A DNA stretch of 64,000 nucleotides from Opitutus terrae PB90-1 (GCF_000019965.1 NC_010571.1:2489001-2553000); one strand, 5' to 3'; shown: positions 39,401 to 46,498, numbered from the stretch's first letter. The notes: generated from the letters alone by a model not told the origin. Translations and numbers: made by a program.

Positions 39401-39847
39401 GAACGCCGGGGGGCGCGCGTCGCCGGCGTGGTGATGGTGGATTCCGGCCGCTTGCTGCGGCCGATGACGATTCCGGCGGGCGAGGTCGAGCGGGTGACCG
39501 CGGAGTTCCTCGGGCACGAGAGCGTGCGTGACCACGTGGCCACGCCGGTGCTGCGCGAGAAGGCGACGCGGCTGATCGCGTGCTATTTCGACTATCTGGC
39601 CCGCGCCCTGGACGAAGCCGTGATCACCGCGGATATCTACGGACTGGTTTCAGCCGAACCGGGAGAACATTATGACGCAGAGGGGCGGCTGTTCGTCAGC
39701 CGCCGCGGCTGGAACGAGGCGACGCGGGGCCGCTACGTCGAAGTGGTGGGCGAGGGCACCCACAACGTGATGCTTGCGCCACCGCATCTGGGACCGAACG
39801 CGGCGCAGCTGCGGACGACGCTGGAAAGATTGCGATCGAGCGGGTGA
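36434..39847 (+). CDS. Terminal nonribosomal peptide synthetase A(MT insert a2-a3)-T-TE
   Basis: I chose ATG 36434, 12 bases after the previous stop; an in-frame TTG at 36428 is possible. The protein begins directly with an A domain, the partner of the C domain that ends the previous protein. The A domain starts normally (motifs a1-a2, to ~110), is then interrupted by a ~300-residue methyltransferase (GGGWKSSYTGE, SAM motif VLEIGCSSG ~236), and resumes with a3 (YTSGTTGKPKG ~466). The code is DAFFLGVTFK, similar to isoleucine-type pockets (tentative). The carrier serine is ~855. The C-terminal thioesterase has Ser976 in GYSAGG and His1110 in GEGTHN, so this is the release step, by cyclisation or hydrolysis. 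The site of methylation cannot be told from sequence. Confidence 0.94.
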   Translation: MKLGQFSIVGDGDAQRALRDQVAGFNRTATAYPRDSTVHAEFAAQAARTPDAVAVFAGERSYTYAQVAARANQLARLFVERGLTSEGFVGVMLEDVYGLVTTLLGVLEAGGAYLPLDADTPAARLEYMLRETKARFLVGGRADIRLLNRLHWSCPDLTVLLCVDSEDVQAEIEPTGELMREEVWDFVGKELVDEISGGGWKSSYTGEWLSREVMAAYGENVRRKVASHVTADSRVLEIGCSSGISLFGLAPQAGFYLGTDLSGEILRWTRGEVERRGLKQVRLEHLPAHAVARAGERGFDVVVMNSVLQCFSGHNYLRTVLRQAIDLMADEGVVFLGHIWDEERRLEFIRDLAEFQRTNAGKNFRTHLDRSEDLFVAREFWNDLQAEWPEIERIEYSALLGEVESELTRFGYDAMLHIRKRSTAGGAAAKERPARRRHQLDRRAIADQLPAPVPERSGPARLAYAIYTSGTTGKPKGVLVEHRPILRLVRNTNYLTLRPDDRILMTGALSFDASTFEIWGALLNGAALCRPGERDMLDSAVMKALIRRHGVTVMFLTTGLFNQLAEADVSLFAGLRCLLTGGERMSTHHVNAVRAAHPALALSNVYGPTENTTFSTHFPITREFTDDVPIGYPIANTTAYLLDAQRAPVPPGVVGELYVGGDGLARGYLGDEALTREKFVSHPFAPGERLYRTGDLGRWRDDGAVEFCGRKDLQVKIRGFRIELGEIESRLQQLGTVKEAVVVARDFGDGTLTLVAYLRGTAELDLEAVRAELVRQLPEYMIPAHFVALEAFPLTSNGKVDRRALPLPDRGAAAQRAIVPPSNEVERELTALWTGVLGRSDFGVTDNFFASGGHSLKVMKLVSGMRQKFGVELPLAAVFKATTIREQARVVLDAARFGVEGIDEPRVKLNDATGAPVFVFPPGTGDALGYLQLAEQLRPYAVYGFNFIAAETRIADYATLVQEVDPAGPHVLMGYSAGGNLAYHVAAELERRGARVAGVVMVDSGRLLRPMTIPAGEVERVTAEFLGHESVRDHVATPVLREKATRLIACYFDYLARALDEAVITADIYGLVSAEPGEHYDAEGRLFVSRRGWNEATRGRYVEVVGEGTHNVMLAPPHLGPNAAQLRTTLERLRSSG

Positions 39848-39866
39848 GCCGGGCCGTGAGTTGAGA

Positions 39867-39897
39867 CGTAGGGGCGCAGACTTGCTGCGCCCCTACG
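39867..39897. repeat. Dispersed intergenic hairpin, 13-bp perfect stem
   Basis: The arms cgtaggggcgcag (39867-39879) and ctgcgcccctacg (39885-39897) enclose the loop acttg. Bases 39868-39892 recur exactly, in inverse orientation, at 56184-56208. It lies 20 bases after the thioesterase gene and may act as a transcript end. There is no T-run, so a classic terminator is not shown. Confidence 0.8.
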
Positions 39898-39981
39898 GGC
39901 ATCCGGATTGGCGCCGCGTCGCCGCCGACGTGTGTTCGATTTTTTTCGACGGCTGGGAGAAACTCCCCAAGCTCGCAACCG

Positions 39982-41271
39982 ATGAATGTCTTCCAGCGAC
40001 GTGAATCCGAGGTGCGATCGTATATCCGCTCGTTTCCCGTGCTGTTCGAGAAGGGCCGGGGCGCGCAGCTGTTCGATCGTGAGGGTCGCAGCTACCTCGA
40101 TTTTTTCGCCGGCGCCGGGGCGCTGAACTACGGGCATAATCCCGAGCCGATGAAGCAGGCGCTGATCCGTTATCTGGAGACGGACGGAGTAACGCACAGC
40201 CTCGACATGGCGACCGAGGCCAAGCGGCGGTTTCTCGCGCTGTTCGAGGAGATCATCCTGAAACCGCGTGGACTGGACTACAAGGTGCAGTTCACCGGGC
40301 CGACCGGCGCGAACGGCGTCGAGGCGGCGTTGAAGCTCGCGCGCCGCGTGAAGCAGCGGCGGAACGTGGTGGCGTTCACCAATGCGTATCACGGACTCAG
40401 CCTCGGCGCGCTCGCGGCCACCGCCAACGAGCACTATCGCCACGAAGCCTGGGTGCAGCGGCAGGATGTTTCGTTCGTGCCGTATGATGGCTACCTCGGG
40501 CCGGACGTGGACACCGCGGCGGTGCTGCGCAAGCTGCTGGACGATGGCAGCAGCGGCGTGGATCTGCCGGCGGCGGTGATCCTGGAGACCGTGCAGGCAG
40601 AGGGCGGGGTGAACGTCGCCTCGCATCGCTGGTTGCAGGAAGTGGCGCGGATCTGCCGCGAACGCGACGTGCTGCTGATCGTCGACGACATCCAGGTCGG
40701 CTGCGGCCGGACCGGGACGTTTTTCAGTTTCGAACGCGCGGGATTCACGCCGGACATCGTGGTGCTGTCGAAGTCGATCAGCGGCTATGGGCTGCCAATG
40801 TCGCTCGTGCTGATCCGGCCCGATATTGATCAATGGCAGCCGGGTGAACACACGGGAACGTTTCGCGGCAACAATCTCGCATTCGTGGCGGCGGCGGAAG
40901 CGCTCAGTTTCTGGGCGACGGCGGAGTTCGCGGAGACGGTGAGTGCGCGGGGCCGCCGGCTCGGCGCGTCGTTGCAGGATCTGATCGGCGATTTTCCGGC
41001 GCAGCTGACGCGGGTGCGCGGCGTGGGGATGATCTGGGGCCTGGAGTTCAAGCAGTCGGCGGTATGCCAGGCGGTGGCCCGTGAAGCGTTCGCGCGACGG
41101 CTGGTGATCGAAACCTGCGGATCAGAGCGCAACGTGCTGAAGTTTTTGCCGCCGTTGATCACCGACGAGACGATGCTGGCGGCGGGCGTGGAGATCGTGC
41201 GCGAGTCGATCCGCCAGGTCGTGGAGTATGCCGGCACGAGCGTCAGCCAGAATGCGGCGGGGGAAGGGTGA
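39982..41271 (+). CDS. ectB: Diaminobutyrate--2-oxoglutarate aminotransferase (EctB type)
   Basis: This is a PLP class III aminotransferase of 429 residues that should make L-2,4-diaminobutyrate from aspartate semialdehyde, with glutamate as amino donor. It shows the EctB hallmarks: ESEVRSYIRSFP at the N-terminus, LDFFAGAGALNYGHN, VQFTGPTGANGVEAALKLAR, the cofactor region LLIVDDIQVGCGRTG, the lysine motif VVLSKSISGYGLP, and GEHTGTFRGNNLAF. Neither ectA nor ectC is beside it, so ectoine synthesis is not indicated locally. It lies 134 bases after the thioesterase gene on the same strand. With an Orn/Dab-type pocket in the synthetase and a second acidic pocket, the natural reading is precursor supply for the peptide. 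No clear ribosome binding site is seen before the ATG. Confidence 0.9.
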   Translation: MNVFQRRESEVRSYIRSFPVLFEKGRGAQLFDREGRSYLDFFAGAGALNYGHNPEPMKQALIRYLETDGVTHSLDMATEAKRRFLALFEEIILKPRGLDYKVQFTGPTGANGVEAALKLARRVKQRRNVVAFTNAYHGLSLGALAATANEHYRHEAWVQRQDVSFVPYDGYLGPDVDTAAVLRKLLDDGSSGVDLPAAVILETVQAEGGVNVASHRWLQEVARICRERDVLLIVDDIQVGCGRTGTFFSFERAGFTPDIVVLSKSISGYGLPMSLVLIRPDIDQWQPGEHTGTFRGNNLAFVAAAEALSFWATAEFAETVSARGRRLGASLQDLIGDFPAQLTRVRGVGMIWGLEFKQSAVCQAVAREAFARRLVIETCGSERNVLKFLPPLITDETMLAAGVEIVRESIRQVVEYAGTSVSQNAAGEG

Positions 41272-41293
41272 GGGGTCGCGGCGAGCCGGCTGA

Positions 41294-41347
41294 TGTAGCC
41301 GGGCTCGTTGAGCCCGGGCTGGGCCGGGGTCAGCGACCCCGGCTACA
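41294..41347. repeat. REP/BIME-like double palindrome, left of the transposase
   Basis: Two hairpins stand side by side: gggctc/gagccc (41301-41315) and ccggggtc/gaccccgg (41324-41342). The unit is bounded by tgtagcc and ggctaca, which are themselves inverted. The right half (41324-41347) recurs exactly at 41925-41948 on the other side of the transposase gene. It also lies just after the aminotransferase stop. Confidence 0.88.
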
Positions 41348-41419
41348 TGGCGCCCCGCTGCATTGAGCCTTCGCCACAATCTTTCTCGCGGGGTGCACCG
41401 ATGCGCCCAGAATGGCACC

Positions 41420-41884
41420 GTGACAGTGCATCGGCACCTGCAGCGGCTGCATCTCGTTTGGGAAAAGCAGCCAGTGTATTTTGTCACGACATGTGTCACC
41501 GCGCGCCGATCTCTCCTGAGTACGTCAGAGGTCGCAGGCATCCTGCGTGAAGAGTGGGAGCACCTGCGTGGGCGCCATGGCTGGGCCGTCGGTCGGTATG
41601 TGATCATGCCTGATCACGTGCATTTCTTCATCGCACCAGAATCGACGAGCGCGAAACCGTTGGCGATGGCGGTCGGCAAATGGAAGGAATGGACGGCAAA
41701 GCGCATCCTGAAGAAGCTGCGTCTGCCGCCGCCGCTTTGGCAGCCGGAGTTCTTCGATCATTTGCTGCGTTCTCGCGAATCGCGCAGCGAAAAATGGGAG
41801 TATGTGCGGCAGAATCCGGTTCGGGCAGGACTGGTGAGAATGCCTGAAGAATGGTCGTTCGCAGGATTCGTGGATTTCGAGTGA
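41420..41884 (+). CDS. REP-associated tyrosine transposase (RAYT, Y1/IS200-like)
   Basis: A protein of about 154 residues of the Y1 transposase family. It shows the entry strand PVYFVTTCVTARRSLL, the metal-binding HUH motif in MPDHVHFF, and the late tyrosine motif EKWEYVRQNPVRAGLV that carries the nucleophile. Such single-copy, chromosome-resident enzymes are thought to mobilise REP palindromes. Here matching palindromes flank the gene on both sides (41294-41347 and 41925-41948), with a related one at 42949. The start is uncertain: the frame is open from TTG 41363, and GTG 41420 and 41426 are alternatives, none with a good ribosome binding site. All catalytic residues seem present and no frameshift is seen. 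Confidence 0.88.
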   Translation: MTVHRHLQRLHLVWEKQPVYFVTTCVTARRSLLSTSEVAGILREEWEHLRGRHGWAVGRYVIMPDHVHFFIAPESTSAKPLAMAVGKWKEWTAKRILKKLRLPPPLWQPEFFDHLLRSRESRSEKWEYVRQNPVRAGLVRMPEEWSFAGFVDFE

Positions 41885-41924
41885 GGCGTCTGGGCTGCGG
41901 CCTGCGTGTCGAGTACAGATCTGG

Positions 41925-41948
41925 CCGGGGTCAGCGACCCCGGCTACA
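41925..41948. repeat. REP palindrome, right of the transposase
   Basis: Exact 24-base copy of 41324-41347: stem ccggggtc/gaccccgg followed by ctaca, in the same orientation. It lies 40 bases after the transposase stop and upstream of the decarboxylase gene. Confidence 0.88.
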
Positions 41949-41988
41949 CCGCCCTCGTCGCGGCGAATCGGCTGAATCGACTTTGCGT

Positions 41989-41995
41989 GGAGAGG
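41989..41995 (+). promoter_or_regulatory. Ribosome binding site favouring GTG 42001
   Basis: The ggagagg stretch stands at a normal distance before GTG 42001. That start is therefore preferred over ATG 42022 for the decarboxylase. Confidence 0.5.
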
Positions 41996-42000
41996 GTTTT

Positions 42001-42942
42001 GTGCAATCGTTCGTGTCCTCCATGCCAGCCGAGCCGATCCGATTCTATCATCGCTACCACCAACGAATCGAAACCGAGAAGGTGTTCGGCGAGGGTTGGC
42101 TGCGGTTCGCCTACGAGAATCCGGCCGGACGCTTCTTCGTGTGGCTGTTGGCACGGCGGAAGTTTTTCTCGTGGTGGTACGGCCGGAAGATGAACCAAAA
42201 GGTCAGCGCGCTGCGGATCCTGCCGTTCATCACCGCCTACGACATCGATGTCGATGAATTCGCCAAGTCGGCCTTCGACTACAAGACGTTCAACGAATTC
42301 TTCTACCGGGCGCTGAAGCCGGAGGCGCGGCCCATCGCGCCGGGCGAGCGCGCCGCCATTCTGCCGGCGGATGGCCGGCACCTGGTGTTTCCGAATGTCG
42401 AGACGACGGCTGGCTACTACGTGAAGGGCGAGCACTTCACACTCGCGGAGTTGTTCGCCGAGGATCGGCTGCCGGAGGCGGAGCGCGAACTCGCGCGGAC
42501 GTTCGCCGGCGGCGGGATGCTGATCTCGCGACTGTGTCCGGTGGACTCCCACCGATTCCATTTCCCCGTGGACGGGACGCCGGGCGAATGGCGGCTGATC
42601 AACGGCTGGCTCTACTCGGTGAGCCCGGTGGCGCTGCGACACAACCTGCACTACCTGGTGCAGAACAAGCGCGTCGTCACGCTCATCGACTCGCCGGTGT
42701 TCGGCCGCGTGGCGCAGATCGAGGTCGGCGCGACGAACGTCGGCAGCATCCGGCAAACATTTGTGCCGCACCGAGCGGTGGTGAAGGGAGCCGAAAAGGG
42801 GTTTTTCGCCTTCGGCGGCTCGTGCGTGATCACTGTTTTCCAGCGCGGCCGGATCGAGTTCGCGCAGGACATGATCGCGCAGAGCGCGCAGCACGTGGAG
42901 ACCTACGCGCGAATGGGCGACGTGCTCGGAACCGCGCTGTAG
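42001..42942 (+). CDS. psd: Phosphatidylserine decarboxylase proenzyme
   Basis: This inner-membrane enzyme makes phosphatidylethanolamine from phosphatidylserine. The ~313-residue proenzyme shows FNEFFYRALKPEARPI, ILPADGRHLVFP, the catalytic-pair segment PVDSHRFHFPVDG, and the self-cleavage site FGGSCV with Ser274, which would become the pyruvoyl group after cleavage between Gly and Ser. The downstream chain would be ~40 residues, typical for the family. GTG 42001 has a ggag-type binding site; ATG 42022 is the alternative. An upstream in-frame extension to 41851 overlaps the transposase and the REP element and is not credible. It lies between REP-like palindromes and has no partner gene beside it. 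Confidence 0.93.
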   Translation: MQSFVSSMPAEPIRFYHRYHQRIETEKVFGEGWLRFAYENPAGRFFVWLLARRKFFSWWYGRKMNQKVSALRILPFITAYDIDVDEFAKSAFDYKTFNEFFYRALKPEARPIAPGERAAILPADGRHLVFPNVETTAGYYVKGEHFTLAELFAEDRLPEAERELARTFAGGGMLISRLCPVDSHRFHFPVDGTPGEWRLINGWLYSVSPVALRHNLHYLVQNKRVVTLIDSPVFGRVAQIEVGATNVGSIRQTFVPHRAVVKGAEKGFFAFGGSCVITVFQRGRIEFAQDMIAQSAQHVETYARMGDVLGTAL

Positions 42943-42948
42943 TCTAAT

Positions 42949-42980
42949 GTAGCCGAGCTCGGTGAGCCCGGTGACCGGGG
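42949..42980. repeat. Third, diverged REP-like palindrome
   Basis: It begins tgtagccgagctcggtgagc, close to the left half of the element at 41294 (tgtagccgggctcgttgagc), and stands seven bases after the decarboxylase stop. With the copies at 41294 and 41925 it shows local spread of the family. Confidence 0.7.
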
Positions 42981-43138
42981 CGACATCAAACCGACGCGAC
43001 CAGGCGTCGCGTCCACTTCGCAATCCGAAGCATGCGTCAGATTTCCGCCCGTCAAGCCGGTCGTATGACGGTTTCGCGACCAAGGATTTCCGGTCCGCCG
43101 TTTGCGAAGTGGGCCGGCGGAGACAACGTGACGGCGAC

Positions 43139-44014
43139 ATGAATCCGAAGTTTTCCGCCTATGCACATCCCGAGGTGCTGGTCGATGGCGACTGGCTGCA
43201 GGGGCATTTGCACGATCCGGGGATCCGGATCGTCGAGAGCAACGAGGACTTGTTGCTCTACGATACGGGACACATTCCCGGCGCGGTGCACATCGATTGG
43301 CGCGGCGACCTGCAGGACAACACCCAGCGCGACTACGTGTCGCCGGAGCGTTTCGCTGAAGTGTGCTCGCGCAACGGCATCACGCCGGACACGACGGTGG
43401 TGTTTTACGGGGACAAATCGAATTGGTGGGCGGCGTATGCGTTGTGGGCGTTCCGGCTGTTCGGGCACACCAAGGTCAAACTGCTCGACGGCGGCAGCGT
43501 GAAATGGAAGGCCGAGGGCCGACCGATCACCCGGGATAAGCCGAACGTGACACCGACGAACTATCCGGTACCGCCGAAACGGCACGACGACGTGATCCGA
43601 GCATTTTACACCGACGCGCTGGAGCATTCGCGCGGGCGCAAGCCGCTGATCGACGTGCGTTCGCCGGGCGAATACCGCGGCGAGATCACGCACATGCCTG
43701 AGTATCCGCAGGAAGGTGTGCTGCGCGGCGGGCACGTGCCGGGCGCGCGCAGCGTGCCGTGGGGCACGGCAGTGAACAGCGACGGCACGTTCAAGACCTT
43801 CGACGAGTTGAAGAAGATCTACACCGAGCAGCTCGGGTTGAAGAAGAACGACGACATCATCGCGTACTGCCGGATCGGCGAGCGCTCGAGTCACACTTGG
43901 TTCGTGTTGAGCTACCTGCTCGGCTACGAGCGCGTGCGCAATTACGACGGATCGTGGACGGAGTGGGGCAACATGGTCCGCTCGCCGATCGCCAAGGGCG
44001 AGCAGCCGGGATGA
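43139..44014 (+). CDS. Thiosulfate/3-mercaptopyruvate sulfurtransferase, two rhodanese domains
   Basis: A 291-residue tandem rhodanese. The N-terminal domain (~15-140) has the structural [13 protein letters not shown] segment but no catalytic cysteine. The C-terminal domain (~160-285) has [13 protein letters not shown] and the active-site loop [13 protein letters not shown] with Cys244. The CRxGxR loop is of the thiosulfate:cyanide (CysA/SseA-like) type. It takes sulfane sulfur as a persulfide and passes it to an acceptor. ATG 43139 is chosen because the alignable N-terminus ([11 protein letters not shown]) begins right after it; the upstream in-frame extension has no family similarity. A SufE gene follows on the same strand after a 175-base spacer, so a role in sulfur supply is plausible. 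Confidence 0.92.
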   Translation: MNPKFSAYAHPEVLVDGDWLQGHLHDPGIRIVESNEDLLLYDTGHIPGAVHIDWRGDLQDNTQRDYVSPERFAEVCSRNGITPDTTVVFYGDKSNWWAAYALWAFRLFGHTKVKLLDGGSVKWKAEGRPITRDKPNVTPTNYPVPPKRHDDVIRAFYTDALEHSRGRKPLIDVRSPGEYRGEITHMPEYPQEGVLRGGHVPGARSVPWGTAVNSDGTFKTFDELKKIYTEQLGLKKNDDIIAYCRIGERSSHTWFVLSYLLGYERVRNYDGSWTEWGNMVRSPIAKGEQPG

Positions 44015-44018
44015 ACGA

Positions 44019-44188
44019 ATTTTCGATTTTGGATTCGCGATTTTTGATTTCTAGCCAGACCGGCCGGTGCGACAGCGAGCGGTGCCGAAGGAGAGTGTCG
44101 CAATGCGCTAGGGATGCCGCCGATCGTTCGAAAAGGTCGACGGCGCCTTCTCGCAGAATCGAAAATCCAAAATCAACATTCGAAAATC
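44019..44188. repeat. A/T-rich inverted repeat fragments between rhodanese and sufE
   Basis: The left part (44019-44050) is built from tttcgattttggattc and related words; the right part (44154-44188) has gaatcgaaaatccaaaatc, the reverse-complement style. About 100 GC-rich bases lie between. The same vocabulary appears inside the exporter gene at 49801-49830. It looks like a mobile or amplified intergenic repeat, not a gene. Confidence 0.6.
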
Positions 44189-44189
44189 T

Positions 44190-44645
44190 GTGAGCTATCC
44201 GCCCAATCTGACGGAGATCGTCGAGTTTTTCGAACACCTCAGCGACGAGGAGAAACGCGAGAACCTGATCGCCTACGCCGACGGCGCGGCGCACTGCGCG
44301 CCGAAGACGGGCGAGACGTTTGATCTCGAGGACACGCGTAAAGACGAGGAGTGCACCGACACGGTGGGCGTGTTCCTCAATGTCGAGCAGCCGGCGCGCG
44401 CGGCGCATTTTCGGATTACGCTCGGCCCGCACGTGCAGACTCTGACGCGAGCGATGACGGCGATTCTCTGCAAGGGACTCGATGGCGCGACGCCGGAGCA
44501 GGTTCTCGACGTGCCGCAGGATTTCGTGCCGAAGATCGTCGGCGGCCAGCTCGTGCGATTGCGGAGTCAGACGGTGTATTACATCCTGACGCGGATGAAG
44601 AGCGCGGCGAAGGTGTGGCTGAATCGTGAGCGTGGCAGGCAGTAA
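44190..44645 (+). CDS. sufE: SufE-like sulfur acceptor protein
   Basis: A 151-residue SufE/CsdE family protein. SufE accepts a persulfide from a cysteine desulfurase and hands it to the Fe-S scaffold. The family shape is visible: N-terminal helix region LTEIVEFFEHLSDEEKRENL, the reactive loop DEECTDTVGVFL with Cys55, and a C-terminal region with GLDGATPEQVL. The start is GTG 44190, right after the A/T-rich repeat. No sufS or sufBCD lies in the window; the upstream rhodanese is the only sulfur-related neighbour. The cysteine context (EECTD) differs from the more common GCQS form but the position matches. Confidence 0.85.
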   Translation: MSYPPNLTEIVEFFEHLSDEEKRENLIAYADGAAHCAPKTGETFDLEDTRKDEECTDTVGVFLNVEQPARAAHFRITLGPHVQTLTRAMTAILCKGLDGATPEQVLDVPQDFVPKIVGGQLVRLRSQTVYYILTRMKSAAKVWLNRERGRQ

Positions 44646-44808
44646 ACAGAAGACGGTAAGCAGTAAACGGACCTAGGCCGTAAGCCAAGCTGGAGCCGTG
44701 TCTTCGTGGTTTGAGCCGGGAAGGACAGGACGTGAGGGCGGCGTCGCTCCAGCTTTCGCTTGCCTCGGCGGATCGGAAATCGGCAATCTGCCCTCAGCAC
44801 TCCTCGTC

Positions 44809-44892
44809 GCTCGGGTGGTGGAATGGCAGACACGAAGGTCTTAGAAGCCTTTGCCGTAAGGCGTGCAGGTTCAAGTCCTGTCCCGAGCACCA
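44809..44892 (+). tRNA. tRNA-Leu (anticodon UAG)
   Basis: The acceptor arms GCTCGGG and CCCGAGC pair fully, followed by A and an encoded CCA (44890-44892). The anticodon stem AAGGT/GCCTT holds the loop CTTAGAA, so the anticodon TAG is at 44842-44844. A long variable arm (GCC GTAA GGC) and T arm with TTCAAGT are present, as in class II leucine tRNAs. Confidence 0.95.
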
Positions 44893-45023
44893 TCCTTCAT
44901 CCCGCGGCCGCGGGACTACGGCTGGCAGGCCATCCAGCGAGCTTCGCTGCCCAATCCGGTGCGGGCCGACGCATCCCGCTTTTCCACTGGCAGGGCACGG
45001 AGATCCGCACACAGTGCGTTCGC

Positions 45024-45404
45024 ATGATCAAGAAACTCCTCCATACCCGGATGCGCGTGAACGATCTCGAGCGCACCGTGAAGTTTTACCAGGACGTGCT
45101 TGGGCTGAAGGTGGTGCGCCGGCACACCTCGCCGCGCGGGGCACAGCTCGTGTTCGTCGCGACGCCGAACAGCGACGAGGAGATCGAGCTCACGTATCTG
45201 CCGAACAGCCCGAGCGTGCAGGTGCAGCCGGACCTGATGCACTTGGCGTTCGAGGTCGACGATCTGGAAAAATTTGCCGCGGAGCTGAAGCAGCAGGGTT
45301 ATCCGCTGAGCGACGGACCGACGCGGACGGACAGCGGCGCGGTGATCGCCTTCATCGACGCGCCCGAAGGCTACGAGATCGAGTTGATCCAGAAGGCGCC
45401 GTAG
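45024..45404 (+). CDS. gloA: Glyoxalase I / lactoylglutathione lyase (VOC family)
   Basis: A protein of 126 residues that should isomerise the methylglyoxal-glutathione hemithioacetal. The four metal ligands of the E. coli-type enzyme have counterparts: His7 (LLHTR), Glu55 (IELTY), His73 (LMHLAFEV) and Glu120 (YEIELIQ). The paired beta-alpha-beta-beta-beta layout of the VOC fold fits the length. ATG 45024 is chosen because the family begins with MxxLLHT at this point; the frame is open further upstream through the tRNA, which cannot be coding. It stands alone, convergent with the glycosylase gene. Other VOC enzymes share this fold, so the exact thiol cofactor is not proven. Confidence 0.85.
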   Translation: MIKKLLHTRMRVNDLERTVKFYQDVLGLKVVRRHTSPRGAQLVFVATPNSDEEIELTYLPNSPSVQVQPDLMHLAFEVDDLEKFAAELKQQGYPLSDGPTRTDSGAVIAFIDAPEGYEIELIQKAP

Positions 45405-45435
45405 CCGGCGTTCGCCGCGCGGTTTTCCCGCGAGC

Positions 45436-46455
45436 TCAGACCGGCGGACGCGCGGCGGCGCGCTCGTAAGCGAACAGGTATTGCTGCGCGAGTCCGGCGA
45501 GCGGACCGAAATGCACGCGGCCGAACTGCGCGATTTGCGCGGGTTTCCAGCCCTGCAGCCCGTAGCGCGCCGCCATCGTCTTGATGATCCACACGTCGAC
45601 GGGGAACGCTTCCAGCCGGCCGGCGCCGAACAGGAGAACGCAGTCGGCGACCTTTTCGCCCACGCCAGGCAGCGAGCAGAGCCGGTCCTTGGCCGCGGCG
45701 TAGGGGAGAGCTTCGGTTTCGGCGAGCCAGCCCGGGTGCGCCGCCAGGAACTGCGCGGTTTGGTGAATGTAACGAGCGCGAAAACCCAGCAAGCACGCGC
45801 GCAGCTCGGCTTCGGAAACCGCCGCGAGCTCGGGCCAGGTGGGAAGGCGGTGGAACGGAGTCGAGGGTTGAGGATTGAGCGTTGAGGGATCTCCCAGGGC
45901 AGCCGCACGGTTCGCGAGGGAAGATCGGTCAGCAGTGGTCGGCAAAACTGGTGCACCGTGACGGTCGGCGAGGAGTGCGACCATCTGTTTGATCTGCACG
46001 ATCTGCTTCGTCGCGCTGCACAGGAAGCCGAGGAGGGTTTCGCCGAAAGGCTGCCGGAGAATCCGCAAGCCCGGGAAAGTCTCGAGACAACGGGCGAGGT
46101 GCGCGTCACTCCGCCACGGCAGCGTATCGGCAAGCGTGCGGCTGTCGCGTGCGAGATCGAGATAGGCGACCAACGCCGGTCCCACGTGTGCCGTGAGCGA
46201 GGACGGAGAAGACCACGCCAGCTGGCCTTCGGCGGTGAGCGCGATCCGGACGACGCCATCGCCGAATTGACCTAGCCAAGTGACGTCTGACGTGCGCTGC
46301 CAACGAAACGCCTGGCCGCCGTCGAGAATCTCCGCGAGCACGCGCGGCGAAAAGGTCTCAGCGCTGGGCAGGCGCTGCCATTCGGACCAGCCTGAGGCCG
46401 GCGCCTCGGGGATCAACGAGCGCGATGCGGGCGGAGTCATGCGGGCGATCGTCAA
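45436..46455 (-). CDS. OGG1-like 8-oxoguanine DNA glycosylase/AP lyase
   Basis: A 339-residue HhH-GPD base-excision enzyme of the OGG1 branch, not the MutM fold. The N-terminal domain shows LAEILDGGQAFRWQ, the OGG1-type opening. The hairpin and active site read LPGVGEKVADCVLLF with Lys268, followed 19 residues later by Asp287 in FPVDVW, the same spacing as Lys249/Asp268 in human OGG1. It should excise oxidised guanine and nick the strand. A short low-complexity insert (DPSTLNPQPSTP, bases ~45860-45889) interrupts a loop and looks like a repeat fragment read in frame. A second ATG at 46440 is an alternative start. Its 3' end faces the glyoxalase gene. Confidence 0.9.
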   Translation of the reverse strand: MTIARMTPPASRSLIPEAPASGWSEWQRLPSAETFSPRVLAEILDGGQAFRWQRTSDVTWLGQFGDGVVRIALTAEGQLAWSSPSSLTAHVGPALVAYLDLARDSRTLADTLPWRSDAHLARCLETFPGLRILRQPFGETLLGFLCSATKQIVQIKQMVALLADRHGAPVLPTTADRSSLANRAAALGDPSTLNPQPSTPFHRLPTWPELAAVSEAELRACLLGFRARYIHQTAQFLAAHPGWLAETEALPYAAAKDRLCSLPGVGEKVADCVLLFGAGRLEAFPVDVWIIKTMAARYGLQGWKPAQIAQFGRVHFGPLAGLAQQYLFAYERAAARPPV

Positions 46456-46498
46456 TCGACGAGGAACGCCGGCCGAAAAGGCGACATCGCTCTCGGCG

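Noticed and set aside
39982-41271. Part of an ectoine osmolyte operon
   Set aside because: No ectA, ectC or ask_ect gene flanks it; the neighbours are the synthetase and a transposase.
1-41271. MbtH-like helper or phosphopantetheinyl transferase within the cluster
   Set aside because: Looked for and not seen in the visible part; it may lie upstream of the window.
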